64,000 nt of DNA from NCBI RefSeq assembly GCF_003149085.1, contig NZ_QGDT01000004.1, forward strand, positions 62,001 through 126,000, in the 5' to 3' direction. The position numbers and the translations under genes are program-made. Origin of the DNA: Dyadobacter jejuensis. GTDB taxonomy: Bacteria > Bacteroidota > Bacteroidia > Cytophagales > Spirosomataceae. The notes below the pieces were generated by a model. The model worked only from the letters and a program-made list of their open reading frames with translations. It made no database searches and was not told the origin of the DNA. This document shows positions 54,407 to 61,519 of this stretch, in pieces. Numbering within the stretch: position 1 is the stretch's first letter; every line of letters begins with the position of its first letter.

Positions 54407-54790
54407 TTATGCAACAGAGTCCTCCAGTTGCGTTACGATGGCATCGCCCCAAAGCTCTTCCAGATCGTAATGTTCTCTTCGGTCCTTGTTGAATATATGG
54501 GCTATGACGTCCACATAATCGATCAATATCCATTCGCCATTGGCTTTCCCTTCCTTTTGCCAAGGGTCTACTTGCGACGCCTTGTACACTTGCTCTTCTA
54601 CGGAGTCAGCCAACGCGTCAATTTGAGTGTCGGAGTTACCCGAACAGATAACAAAAAAATCAGTGAAGGAATTTTTGACCTTTCTCAGGTCCATTATTGT
54701 AATATCTATGCCCTTTTTTTCGGCCATTCCTTTGGCAACGAGTTCAGAGAGTTCTTTTGAAGATAGTTCTTTATTTTTGCGTTCTTTCAT
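54407..54790 (-). CDS. rsfS: Ribosomal silencing factor RsfS
   Basis: The 127-residue cytoplasmic protein binds uL14 on the large ribosomal subunit and blocks subunit joining when nutrients are low. Family motifs are GIDITIMDLRKVKNSFTDFF, VICSGNSDTQIDALADSVEE, GEWILIDYVDVIAHIFNKDR and REHYDLEELWGDA. It is a little longer than E. coli RsfS (105 residues), with a Lys-rich N-terminus. It diverges from birA across a 46-base spacer and precedes ftsH. Confidence 0.95.
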   Translation of the reverse strand: MKERKNKELSSKELSELVAKGMAEKKGIDITIMDLRKVKNSFTDFFVICSGNSDTQIDALADSVEEQVYKASQVDPWQKEGKANGEWILIDYVDVIAHIFNKDRREHYDLEELWGDAIVTQLEDSVA

Positions 54791-54836
54791 GCTATTGGAT
54801 TCCCATTTCTATAAACCTTAAAATAAGCCAAAAAAA

Positions 54837-55601
54837 TTGTACAATTCTATATCTAACACCGGAATAATTGGTAAAAAAGTTGTTTACCTGCCAAGTTGTC
54901 ACTCAACAAACGACATAGCCGCCGAATTAGTACATCAAAAGGCATTTGAAGAGGGGACCGTTGTCATCACCGATAACCAAACCGGAGGGCGTGGCCAAAG
55001 GGGGACGAACTGGTCGTCGGTTACTGGAATGAACCTTACTTTTAGTATCCTATTAAAACCAAAAGGCGTTCCAATAATGGAGCAGTTCTTACTGAGCCAA
55101 ACCGTGGCCATAGGCTTGGTAACCGGGTTGAAGGAATTGGGCCTGGTGGCCACCATAAAATGGCCAAACGACATATATATTGGTGACCGCAAGATCTGTG
55201 GTACACTGATCGAAAACAGCATCCAAGGGGGTGGGATTGCCTCTACCATTGCAGGGATCGGCCTAAATGTCAATCAGTTGGACTTCGGGGCTATCCGGGC
55301 TACTTCTTTGGCATTATTGTCAGGGAAAAAATGGTCGCTGCAGCAGGTATTTGAGGTGTTGCTAATAGCCATAGACAAGGCTCTGTTGCGTCTTTATGCC
55401 GGCGAAGTAGATGCGATTCGGAGCTTGTATCGGGACAAGCTCCTCGGAATGAATGAAATACGGGGATTTAAAGTGCAAGGGCAACTGATGCAGGCGACGG
55501 TCGTGGGGGTCACCGCCCAAGGTCGGTTGCTCTTGCGTACTTTGCAGGGCTCTGTATTAGAAATGGACCTCAAAGAGCTGCAATGGCTCTGGGAGCACTA
55601 G
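54837..55601 (+). CDS. birA: Biotin--[acetyl-CoA-carboxylase] ligase
   Basis: The 254-residue enzyme attaches biotin to carboxylase carrier domains. It lacks the N-terminal DNA-binding domain of E. coli BirA, so it is a class I ligase without repressor function. Motifs are VVYLPSCHSTNDIAAEL, TGGRGQRGTNWSSVTGMNLT (biotinyl-AMP loop), ATIKWPNDIYIGDRKICGTL and TIAGIGLNVNQ. There is no ATG near the start; the TTG at 54837 fits the family N-terminus. The stop shares the palindrome CTAG with the stop of the convergent TMEM220-type gene. Confidence 0.94.
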   Translation: MYNSISNTGIIGKKVVYLPSCHSTNDIAAELVHQKAFEEGTVVITDNQTGGRGQRGTNWSSVTGMNLTFSILLKPKGVPIMEQFLLSQTVAIGLVTGLKELGLVATIKWPNDIYIGDRKICGTLIENSIQGGGIASTIAGIGLNVNQLDFGAIRATSLALLSGKKWSLQQVFEVLLIAIDKALLRLYAGEVDAIRSLYRDKLLGMNEIRGFKVQGQLMQATVVGVTAQGRLLLRTLQGSVLEMDLKELQWLWEH

Positions 55602-55927
55602 CCCCATTTTCCTAGGATCGCCATGGCTAGCGCGCAAATCCCGAGACCAAACGACTCTCTGGCCAGTTCTATATTAAGACTGCGCATCTGAGCTTCTCCC
55701 CAAAACACCCCTTCAAACTGGGGAGGCCATTGGAGTATGGCCCCAACCACATAGCCTGCCGTCAGTACATAAAAGACCCAGCTGGGCCATAGCTCCTTCA
55801 GACTCATATAGCAGGCTAGCGCAGCAATACTATAAATAAATATCCAGGTAGCAGAATCTGGATCGTTGTTTTGGAAATAAGCAAACAGTAGGAATAATAG
55901 CCCGAAAGCTATTTTAAGTATTTTCAT
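55598..55927 (-). CDS. TMEM220-type small membrane protein
   Basis: The 109-residue protein has four predicted membrane helices and resembles the transmembrane 220 family. The opening ILKIAFGLLFLLFAYFQNND is followed by PDSATWIFIYSIAALACYMS, WVFYVLTAGYVVGAIL and a C-terminal helix. The NDPD motif after the first helix is typical. The family has no known function. Its stop codon overlaps the birA stop within CTAG. Confidence 0.8.
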   Translation of the reverse strand: MKILKIAFGLLFLLFAYFQNNDPDSATWIFIYSIAALACYMSLKELWPSWVFYVLTAGYVVGAILQWPPQFEGVFWGEAQMRSLNIELARESFGLGICALAMAILGKWG

Positions 55928-56244
55928 GATACCAGTAAATATTTAAAGGATGTATGACGATTGTAAGGGTAAGTCCATTTTTTTTTAAAACTTCTCTTCG
56001 CCCTGTTTAAAGTAAATAAAAAAAGGATAAAAAAACTAAAGAACGCCAATGGGCTTTATGAGAAAATTTTCTAACCGACAATTGGTGAATCTCTTAGCAG
56101 ATACAAAATGTGCGCTTTCCGTTTAAAAACTAAGGCTAGAGCTTTCAGGGTGGGGCTTAATAAAAAACGTCCTAGTTTATAAGGGTATATTTCTATGTTC
56201 AGTCATAGATTACCCACTATCCTAAATCCTAAATTTTCATTTTT
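55928..56244. other. AT-rich spacer upstream of the polysaccharide lyase
   Basis: This 317-base divergent region has no supported gene. It contains a perfect 12-base palindrome AGAAAATTTTCT at 56061-56072. A near-match to the -7 promoter element, TATATTTC (one mismatch), lies at 56186-56193, about 50 bases before the lyase start. Several A-tracts lie between 56018 and 56040. Confidence 0.35.
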
Positions 56245-58443
56245 ATGAACTCCCTCCTACGGTTTCAGCTAGTAGTATTGGTACTGGCTTTGTTGTCCTC
56301 CCCCTTGTCGGCTCAGCCATCTTCCGTTCCAGCCAGTGGCTCTTCGGATGACCTTAAAATGATAAAAAAGCGAATAGCAGACGACCTACTACTCAGCCGG
56401 TGGGAGGATGAGCGCATAGAAGAGGTAATAGGGAAAATGAAACCGGACGGAAGCTTCGAAGGTATAAACTATAGCGATCTTAGTCGTACGGCGGGGTTCC
56501 CACACCGGCGTCATACCCATAACCTGATGCAAATGGCCAAGGCTTATAAGAGTCGTGGGTCGAAGTTTTACAAGAAAAAGTACCTTAAAGAAAAAATTGA
56601 AAAGGGGTTAGACTATTGGGTTCGTCACGATTTTGTAGGGGACAATTGGCACGACAATCAGGTGACGACTCCAACCAACCTTGGGGAGCTGATGCTGATC
56701 ATTGGCGACGACCTGCCCAAGGAGCTTGTGGCTAAGGCGCAACCGATGATTGGCCGAGCCCATATGAAGGCATCGGGAGCACGCCCCAGCGGAGACCGCA
56801 TTGTTATAGCGAGCATCCTGGCCAAAAATCTACTTTTTGTCGGTGACTACAAGACTTTTAATGAAATTATAAAAATCATAGAAGGTGAACTAAAGTTTGC
56901 AACGGGCCAAAGAGGCATGCAGCACGACTACAGCTTCCACCATCGGGTCGACCGGGTAAATAATACCGATTCGTATGGATATAGTAAATATGCCAATGCT
57001 TTTGGCGACTGGTCGTACTTCGTCTCAGGAACACCCTATGCTTTTTCAAAAGAAAAGATCAATCAACTCGTCGACTATTATTTAGATGGGATTTACAAAC
57101 AAATGGTGTATGGGGTATATTCCGATGTGAGCGTTCAAAACCGGAATATCTCTATCCAAAGATCCGCCTTTAGCCCCCACAGTACCCTCGAAATAGAACG
57201 GCTATTGGTGAGTACAGACTATAGAAAGGATGAGCTAGAAGAAATTATTCGTTTGCGGAAAGGTGAAGTAAAACCCTCCGCCTCCTTTGCCAAGTTCTTT
57301 TGGCAGACAGAGCATTTCGTTTTTCAGCGACCCGATTTTTATACCACCGTCCGCATGTATTCGACTAGGAATCGCAATATGGAAGTGCCCTATAATGGGC
57401 CGGGCAAATTGACCCACCACCGGGCCGATGGGACCAACTACTTGTTGAAAAAAGGGGACGAATACCATAATATTTGGCCGGTTTACGATTGGCAAAAGAT
57501 TTCGGGCACAACGATTGTTCAAAAACCCTCCTTACCTGGCCCTGACGATATTCAAAAAGAAGGACTTACCGATTACGTAGGTGGAGTAACCGACGGACTT
57601 TACGGAGCCGTGGTATTCGATTTTCAAAGTCCACATGATCCTTTAGTGGCTAAAAAGTCCTGGTTCTTTTTCGACAAGGAATATGTGAGCCTAGGCACTG
57701 GTATCAAGTCGAACTCGAAGCTGCAGGTGGCTACCACGGTCGATCAGTCCCTGCTACGGTCGGAGGTAGCCATAGGGCAACAAGGTGCTCGTAAGCAGCT
57801 GACACCTGGTAATAGGGAATTGGACGAAGTAAAATGGGTCCATCATAACCAAATCGGCTATGTGTTTCCAAAGCCAGCAAAAGTCACCCTGAGCAATCAG
57901 GAAGAGACAGGTACTTGGGCAGCCATCACCGACCAAAAGAATATCAGTCAAGAAGAGGTGCATGAGGGAGTTTTTAAACTCTGGTTCGACCATGGTAGCA
58001 AACCATCCAACGCCTCCTATGCCTATATGGTGGTCCCCAACGTATCGGAACAGGAACTCGAGAGGTCTAGCCAGGATAACCGTTCTATAGATATCCTGTC
58101 GAATACGGCAAGTATCCAGGGCGTACATCACAAGGGGTTGGGAATTAGTCAGTTGAATTTTTATCAAGCCGGAGAATTAGTCGTCGACAACGCCTTGACA
58201 GTCAGGCTGGATAGCCCTGGGATGGTGATGCTGAAGCAAACGGCCGGTCGACTCACCCAGCTTACTTTGGCAGATCCCTCACGCAAACTGAGTCGTATGT
58301 TGGTGACAGTGAGTGGTCAATATGCAGGGGAGGCCGATAATTACCGCACGATTGTAGATCAGCAGGCTGGAAGCACCCTTTTTATTGTCGATTTGCCTCA
58401 AGGAGTATATTTGGGCAAGAGCGTGGTACTGGCTGTGCAATAG
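56245..58443 (+). CDS. Polysaccharide lyase family 8 protein (chondroitin/hyaluronan/xanthan lyase type)
   Basis: The 732-residue exported enzyme has a signal peptide ending SSPLSAQP. The alpha/alpha-toroid N-terminal half contains NWHDNQVTTPTNLGELMLI, a match to the substrate-binding Asn region of PL8 lyases. It also contains QHDYSFHHRVDRVNNTDSYG with the likely active-site His and Tyr. The beta-sandwich half contains LLKKGDEYHNIWPVYDWQKI, SGTTIVQKP and KSWFFFDKEYVSLGTGIKS, typical of PL8. In chondroitin AC lyase the segment reads SFLQHG with Tyr nine residues after His; here it is SFHHRV with a longer gap. No SusC/SusD or sulfatase gene is adjacent. The substrate is open. Confidence 0.85.
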   Translation: MNSLLRFQLVVLVLALLSSPLSAQPSSVPASGSSDDLKMIKKRIADDLLLSRWEDERIEEVIGKMKPDGSFEGINYSDLSRTAGFPHRRHTHNLMQMAKAYKSRGSKFYKKKYLKEKIEKGLDYWVRHDFVGDNWHDNQVTTPTNLGELMLIIGDDLPKELVAKAQPMIGRAHMKASGARPSGDRIVIASILAKNLLFVGDYKTFNEIIKIIEGELKFATGQRGMQHDYSFHHRVDRVNNTDSYGYSKYANAFGDWSYFVSGTPYAFSKEKINQLVDYYLDGIYKQMVYGVYSDVSVQNRNISIQRSAFSPHSTLEIERLLVSTDYRKDELEEIIRLRKGEVKPSASFAKFFWQTEHFVFQRPDFYTTVRMYSTRNRNMEVPYNGPGKLTHHRADGTNYLLKKGDEYHNIWPVYDWQKISGTTIVQKPSLPGPDDIQKEGLTDYVGGVTDGLYGAVVFDFQSPHDPLVAKKSWFFFDKEYVSLGTGIKSNSKLQVATTVDQSLLRSEVAIGQQGARKQLTPGNRELDEVKWVHHNQIGYVFPKPAKVTLSNQEETGTWAAITDQKNISQEEVHEGVFKLWFDHGSKPSNASYAYMVVPNVSEQELERSSQDNRSIDILSNTASIQGVHHKGLGISQLNFYQAGELVVDNALTVRLDSPGMVMLKQTAGRLTQLTLADPSRKLSRMLVTVSGQYAGEADNYRTIVDQQAGSTLFIVDLPQGVYLGKSVVLAVQ

Positions 58444-58463
58444 TATAAGTTAGGGCAGTAATT

Positions 58464-58513
58464 AAAAACGGCACATTTTGAAGCATGTTTAGAGCTTTAG
58501 TGTGCCGGTTTTT
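58464..58513 (+). terminator. Intrinsic terminator after the polysaccharide lyase
   Basis: AAAAACGGCACA (58464-58475) pairs with TGTGCCGGTTTTT (58501-58513), with one bulged G. The 25-base loop contains a further AAGC/GCTT pair. It lies 21 bases after the stop. Confidence 0.8.
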
Positions 58514-58573
58514 GAAAATATATACCTGTTATAAGCGGAATAATAGCTAGGGGTTAGCCATTTAAATGCTACT

Positions 58574-58633
58574 GCATGTGCGCCAAACATGCCTATACGG
58601 GTCGTCAATAATTCGTACAAATTCAAAATTTGT
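58574..58633. promoter_or_regulatory. Two inverted repeats upstream of the AraC regulator
   Basis: GCATG (58574-58578) pairs with CATGC (58588-58592). ACAAATT (58617-58623) pairs perfectly with AATTTGT (58627-58633) around CAA. They lie 88-147 bases before the regulator start and are candidate operator sites. No exact promoter element was found nearby. Confidence 0.35.
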
Positions 58634-58720
58634 CATTATAGCAAATGAACTTTACTCAGCTAAAAGGTATTCATTAAACAAGTATTGTGTTTTTTGTGAA
58701 AAGAAGCTTGCCGAGTAGTT

Positions 58721-59611
58721 ATGTCCAAACTTTTGGAGACGAATATATCTCGTAAACAGATTAGTGATGATTTGGTAGTGTTTACTGCCCATGATGCAGA
58801 GTACATTTTGGAGCCTAATGTTCCCTTTAGGGCAGAAGCATTCGCCCTAATTGTAGTTGAAACTGGGGAGTTACAGGTGCAATCCAATCTGAAAAATTAC
58901 ACCCTCCTGCCTCAAAGCATTTTAATTGTATTGCCAGATTCGCTGAACGAATTGAAATACCAATCTGAAGACCTGAACTTCATCTGCTTGGCATTTCAAA
59001 AACGATACATTGAAAAGTTGGGCCTTATCATGTCTAGTTCGGAGGCGGTATTAATGTTCTCCAAAGACGTTCAACATCACTTTCAGCTGTCGGCAATGGA
59101 TCATGCAGATATCGTCTATGGGATATCGGTTTTGGCTCGAAAAATTAACATGAATAGAGAGACACCTTTTTATGATGAACTCGTCAAAAGTACTTTTTTA
59201 TCGGTAACGTATCAGGTAGCCTCTATATTTTTTACCCAACTACCCGTATTAAATGTACAATTAAGTCGGAAAGAAGAAATAGCATCTAAATTTCTCGGGT
59301 TGCTGGCAGAGAAGTTCCGACAAGAACGAAGTGTGTCCTATTATGCCAACGTCTTGGCCATTACCACACGTCATCTTTCGCAGGTGCTCAAGGAAGTTAC
59401 TGGAAAAACTGCCGGAGAACTGATCGATGAGTTGGTCATTCAGGAGGCTAGGGTGCTACTGTCTCAGTCCTCGATCAATGTGGCTGCGGCGGCTCAAATC
59501 TTACAGTTTAGTAATCAGTCTTTCTTTGGTAAATATTTCAAACAACATACCGGATACTCCCCTTCAGAGTATCGTTCGTTGAGCCGAACGACGCTTAATC
59601 CACCGTTTTGA
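58721..59611 (+). CDS. AraC family transcriptional regulator
   Basis: This is a 296-residue DNA-binding protein. An N-terminal cupin-like sensor region (about 1-180) is followed by the AraC-type double helix-turn-helix (about 195-290). YYANVLAITTRHLSQVLKEV marks the first helix-turn-helix. AAAAQILQFSNQSFFGKYFK and QHTGYSPSEYRSL mark the second and the signature end. It is the first gene of a same-strand series with an SDR-like gene (85 bases later), an RND adaptor and an RND pump, and probably controls them. The ligand is unknown. Confidence 0.92.
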   Translation: MSKLLETNISRKQISDDLVVFTAHDAEYILEPNVPFRAEAFALIVVETGELQVQSNLKNYTLLPQSILIVLPDSLNELKYQSEDLNFICLAFQKRYIEKLGLIMSSSEAVLMFSKDVQHHFQLSAMDHADIVYGISVLARKINMNRETPFYDELVKSTFLSVTYQVASIFFTQLPVLNVQLSRKEEIASKFLGLLAEKFRQERSVSYYANVLAITTRHLSQVLKEVTGKTAGELIDELVIQEARVLLSQSSINVAAAAQILQFSNQSFFGKYFKQHTGYSPSEYRSLSRTTLNPPF

Positions 59612-59696
59612 CCAATTCTTCCACCGTTTAGGTCTTTTAGGGCCAAATAAAGCTACCGAATTTTGCAGGGTAAATAATCTATAATACCATGCGATA

Positions 59697-60386
59697 ATGG
59701 GAAATAAGCTTTCAAATAAAATAGCAGTAGTCATCGGAGTGGGCTGTATATTAGACCGTCAAGTAATTCGAGCTCTGTTGTTAGAAGGTGGCCAGGTAGC
59801 CGTACTGGCGGCTAGCGTTGAGGACTTGAGTCAACTTAAATACTTTCTCAAAAATGAAGAGACATCAAGGCTCCATCCTTTTCTGACCGACCCCCTCGAC
59901 TATACCAAGAGTCTGGACATATTGGCACATATCAAGGAAACCTGGTCAAATATTGACCTCGTTTTTACCACCTTGGCCAACTACAGCCCACTGGCCACTC
60001 CGCAGGACATACTGGTGGCCGACTGGAAACGGACGACAGAAGAGCATATCCAGTTCTACTTCACCAATCTTCTCATACTGGGCTATCTTAAAGACGAGAC
60101 TTCATTATACGTGACAGCGGGTAGGCAACCGGTAGTTAAGGGCGACAATCAAAATATCCTAGCCGACCTGCGCCATCTGTTACGTTTGGAAAGTCACCCG
60201 TATTTTCTGCCAGAACTGGCCAGTACCAACGCCCGCTATCATCACCTTTACTTAAAGGAATCGTGGGGGGATAAAGACGAGGCTGTTTCCTTAAAAAAGG
60301 ATTATGCCGACTATATCATTCAATTATACCTGGGGCAAACGGAGTGTTTAGAGGCTGATGTCCGCCAAGTTGTTTTAAGCCTTTAG
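59697..60386 (+). CDS. Degenerate SDR-fold (Rossmann) protein
   Basis: The 229-residue protein resembles short-chain dehydrogenases in layout. It starts NKIAVVIGVGCILDRQVIRA like an SDR beta-alpha-beta unit and continues LEGGQVAVLAASVEDLSQL and IDLVFTTLANYSPLATPQD. The nucleotide-binding TGxxxGxG is degraded to IGVGCILD. No Tyr-xxx-Lys catalytic pair is visible around SLYVTAGRQPVVKGDN, where the active-site Ser/Tyr would be expected. It is probably not a normal dehydrogenase. It lies between the AraC regulator and the efflux adaptor, 51 bases before the adaptor, and may act as a sensor or accessory protein of the efflux unit. That role is inference. Confidence 0.7.
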   Translation: MGNKLSNKIAVVIGVGCILDRQVIRALLLEGGQVAVLAASVEDLSQLKYFLKNEETSRLHPFLTDPLDYTKSLDILAHIKETWSNIDLVFTTLANYSPLATPQDILVADWKRTTEEHIQFYFTNLLILGYLKDETSLYVTAGRQPVVKGDNQNILADLRHLLRLESHPYFLPELASTNARYHHLYLKESWGDKDEAVSLKKDYADYIIQLYLGQTECLEADVRQVVLSL

Positions 60387-60437
60387 AAGGATCAATTTCT
60401 CTTTTCAAACAAAATTTAATAAAAAATAAAAAAAGCA

Positions 60438-61472
60438 ATGCAAGTATTGATAAAAACCTTGACTCCATTATTAGTAATTGGACTCGCTTTGGGCGGTTGT
60501 ACCAAGGAAAAGAAAGAGGAGTCCAAAGAGGCTACTCCAGTAGCGGTGAGCATATACCGCGTAGGTAAGGCCAGCCAAAGCCAGCAACTGAGCTATTCAG
60601 GTAGTATAGAGCCGGATAATGTGGCTCAAATCGGCTTTGCCGTTGGAGGGGTTGTTAATAACGTAATGGTCCAAGAGGGGCAACGCGTGAAACAAGGGCA
60701 ATTATTGGCATCTATCGACGCCACCGAATACGAGCAAGCGCTGGCCATTGCCGAAGCGGGCCTTGAGCAAGCAGAGGACATGTACAACCGATTAAATGAG
60801 CTCTATAAGAAGGGAAGTCTGCCCGCGAAGGACTTTATCGATATCAAAACAAAAGTCGCCCAGGCTCGGGCCAATAAGAATATTAATGCCAAACATATTT
60901 CCGATAGCCGCTTGCATGCCCCTATGGCAGGCATTATTTCGGTCAGGGCTATTGAGCGTGGGAGCATGGCCGCTCCGGGCGTACCTGCTTTTACCATGGT
61001 TAAGAACGATCAGGTATATGCTCGTTTTTCTGTACCAGAAAGTGAAGTGGGGGGCCTAAAGGCGGGTATGCCAGGGTGGGTATATATACCCACGTTAGCA
61101 GATACCTTAAAGGGAAATATCAGTATTATCAACCCCCAGGCCGATCCCGTTTCGAGAACCTATACCGTTAAGATCAGAATAGCAAATAACGAACATCGCT
61201 TAATGCCTGGCATGCTCACAGAAACTACAATTATGACGGGGAAAGAGGTTGAAGAACTGGTTGTTCCGGCCAAATCGGTGGTGCGCGATGTAGAGGATCT
61301 GTCTTATGTGTATTTGGTAGGGGAGGGAAAGAAGGTTGTAAAAAGAAGGGTTGAAACGGGTAGGCTTACAGGCAACGGAGAAGTCGTGATTCGCAAGGGT
61401 ATCAAGCCTGGTGATACCCTTGTAATAGCAGGCCAGTCTGGCCTTAAGGATGGAAGTGAGATATCCTTTTGA
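60438..61472 (+). CDS. RND efflux periplasmic adaptor (membrane fusion protein)
   Basis: The 344-residue lipoprotein (lipobox ALGGC, Cys at about residue 18) bridges an RND pump to an outer-membrane channel. It has a lipoyl/barrel-sandwich part (SGSIEPDNVAQIGFAVGGVV and VMVQEGQRVKQGQLLASID). A short alpha-hairpin follows (EAGLEQAEDMYNRLNELYKK), then a second lipoyl half (DSRLHAPMAGIISVRAIERG). The C-terminal beta-barrel and membrane-proximal domain contain INPQADPVSRTYTVKIRIAN. It precedes the pump gene by 47 bases. Confidence 0.95.
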   Translation: MQVLIKTLTPLLVIGLALGGCTKEKKEESKEATPVAVSIYRVGKASQSQQLSYSGSIEPDNVAQIGFAVGGVVNNVMVQEGQRVKQGQLLASIDATEYEQALAIAEAGLEQAEDMYNRLNELYKKGSLPAKDFIDIKTKVAQARANKNINAKHISDSRLHAPMAGIISVRAIERGSMAAPGVPAFTMVKNDQVYARFSVPESEVGGLKAGMPGWVYIPTLADTLKGNISIINPQADPVSRTYTVKIRIANNEHRLMPGMLTETTIMTGKEVEELVVPAKSVVRDVEDLSYVYLVGEGKKVVKRRVETGRLTGNGEVVIRKGIKPGDTLVIAGQSGLKDGSEISF

Positions 61473-61519
61473 ATTACCTCTGGCGAATGAATTAAAATCA
61501 GTAAGATCGATTTGAAAAT

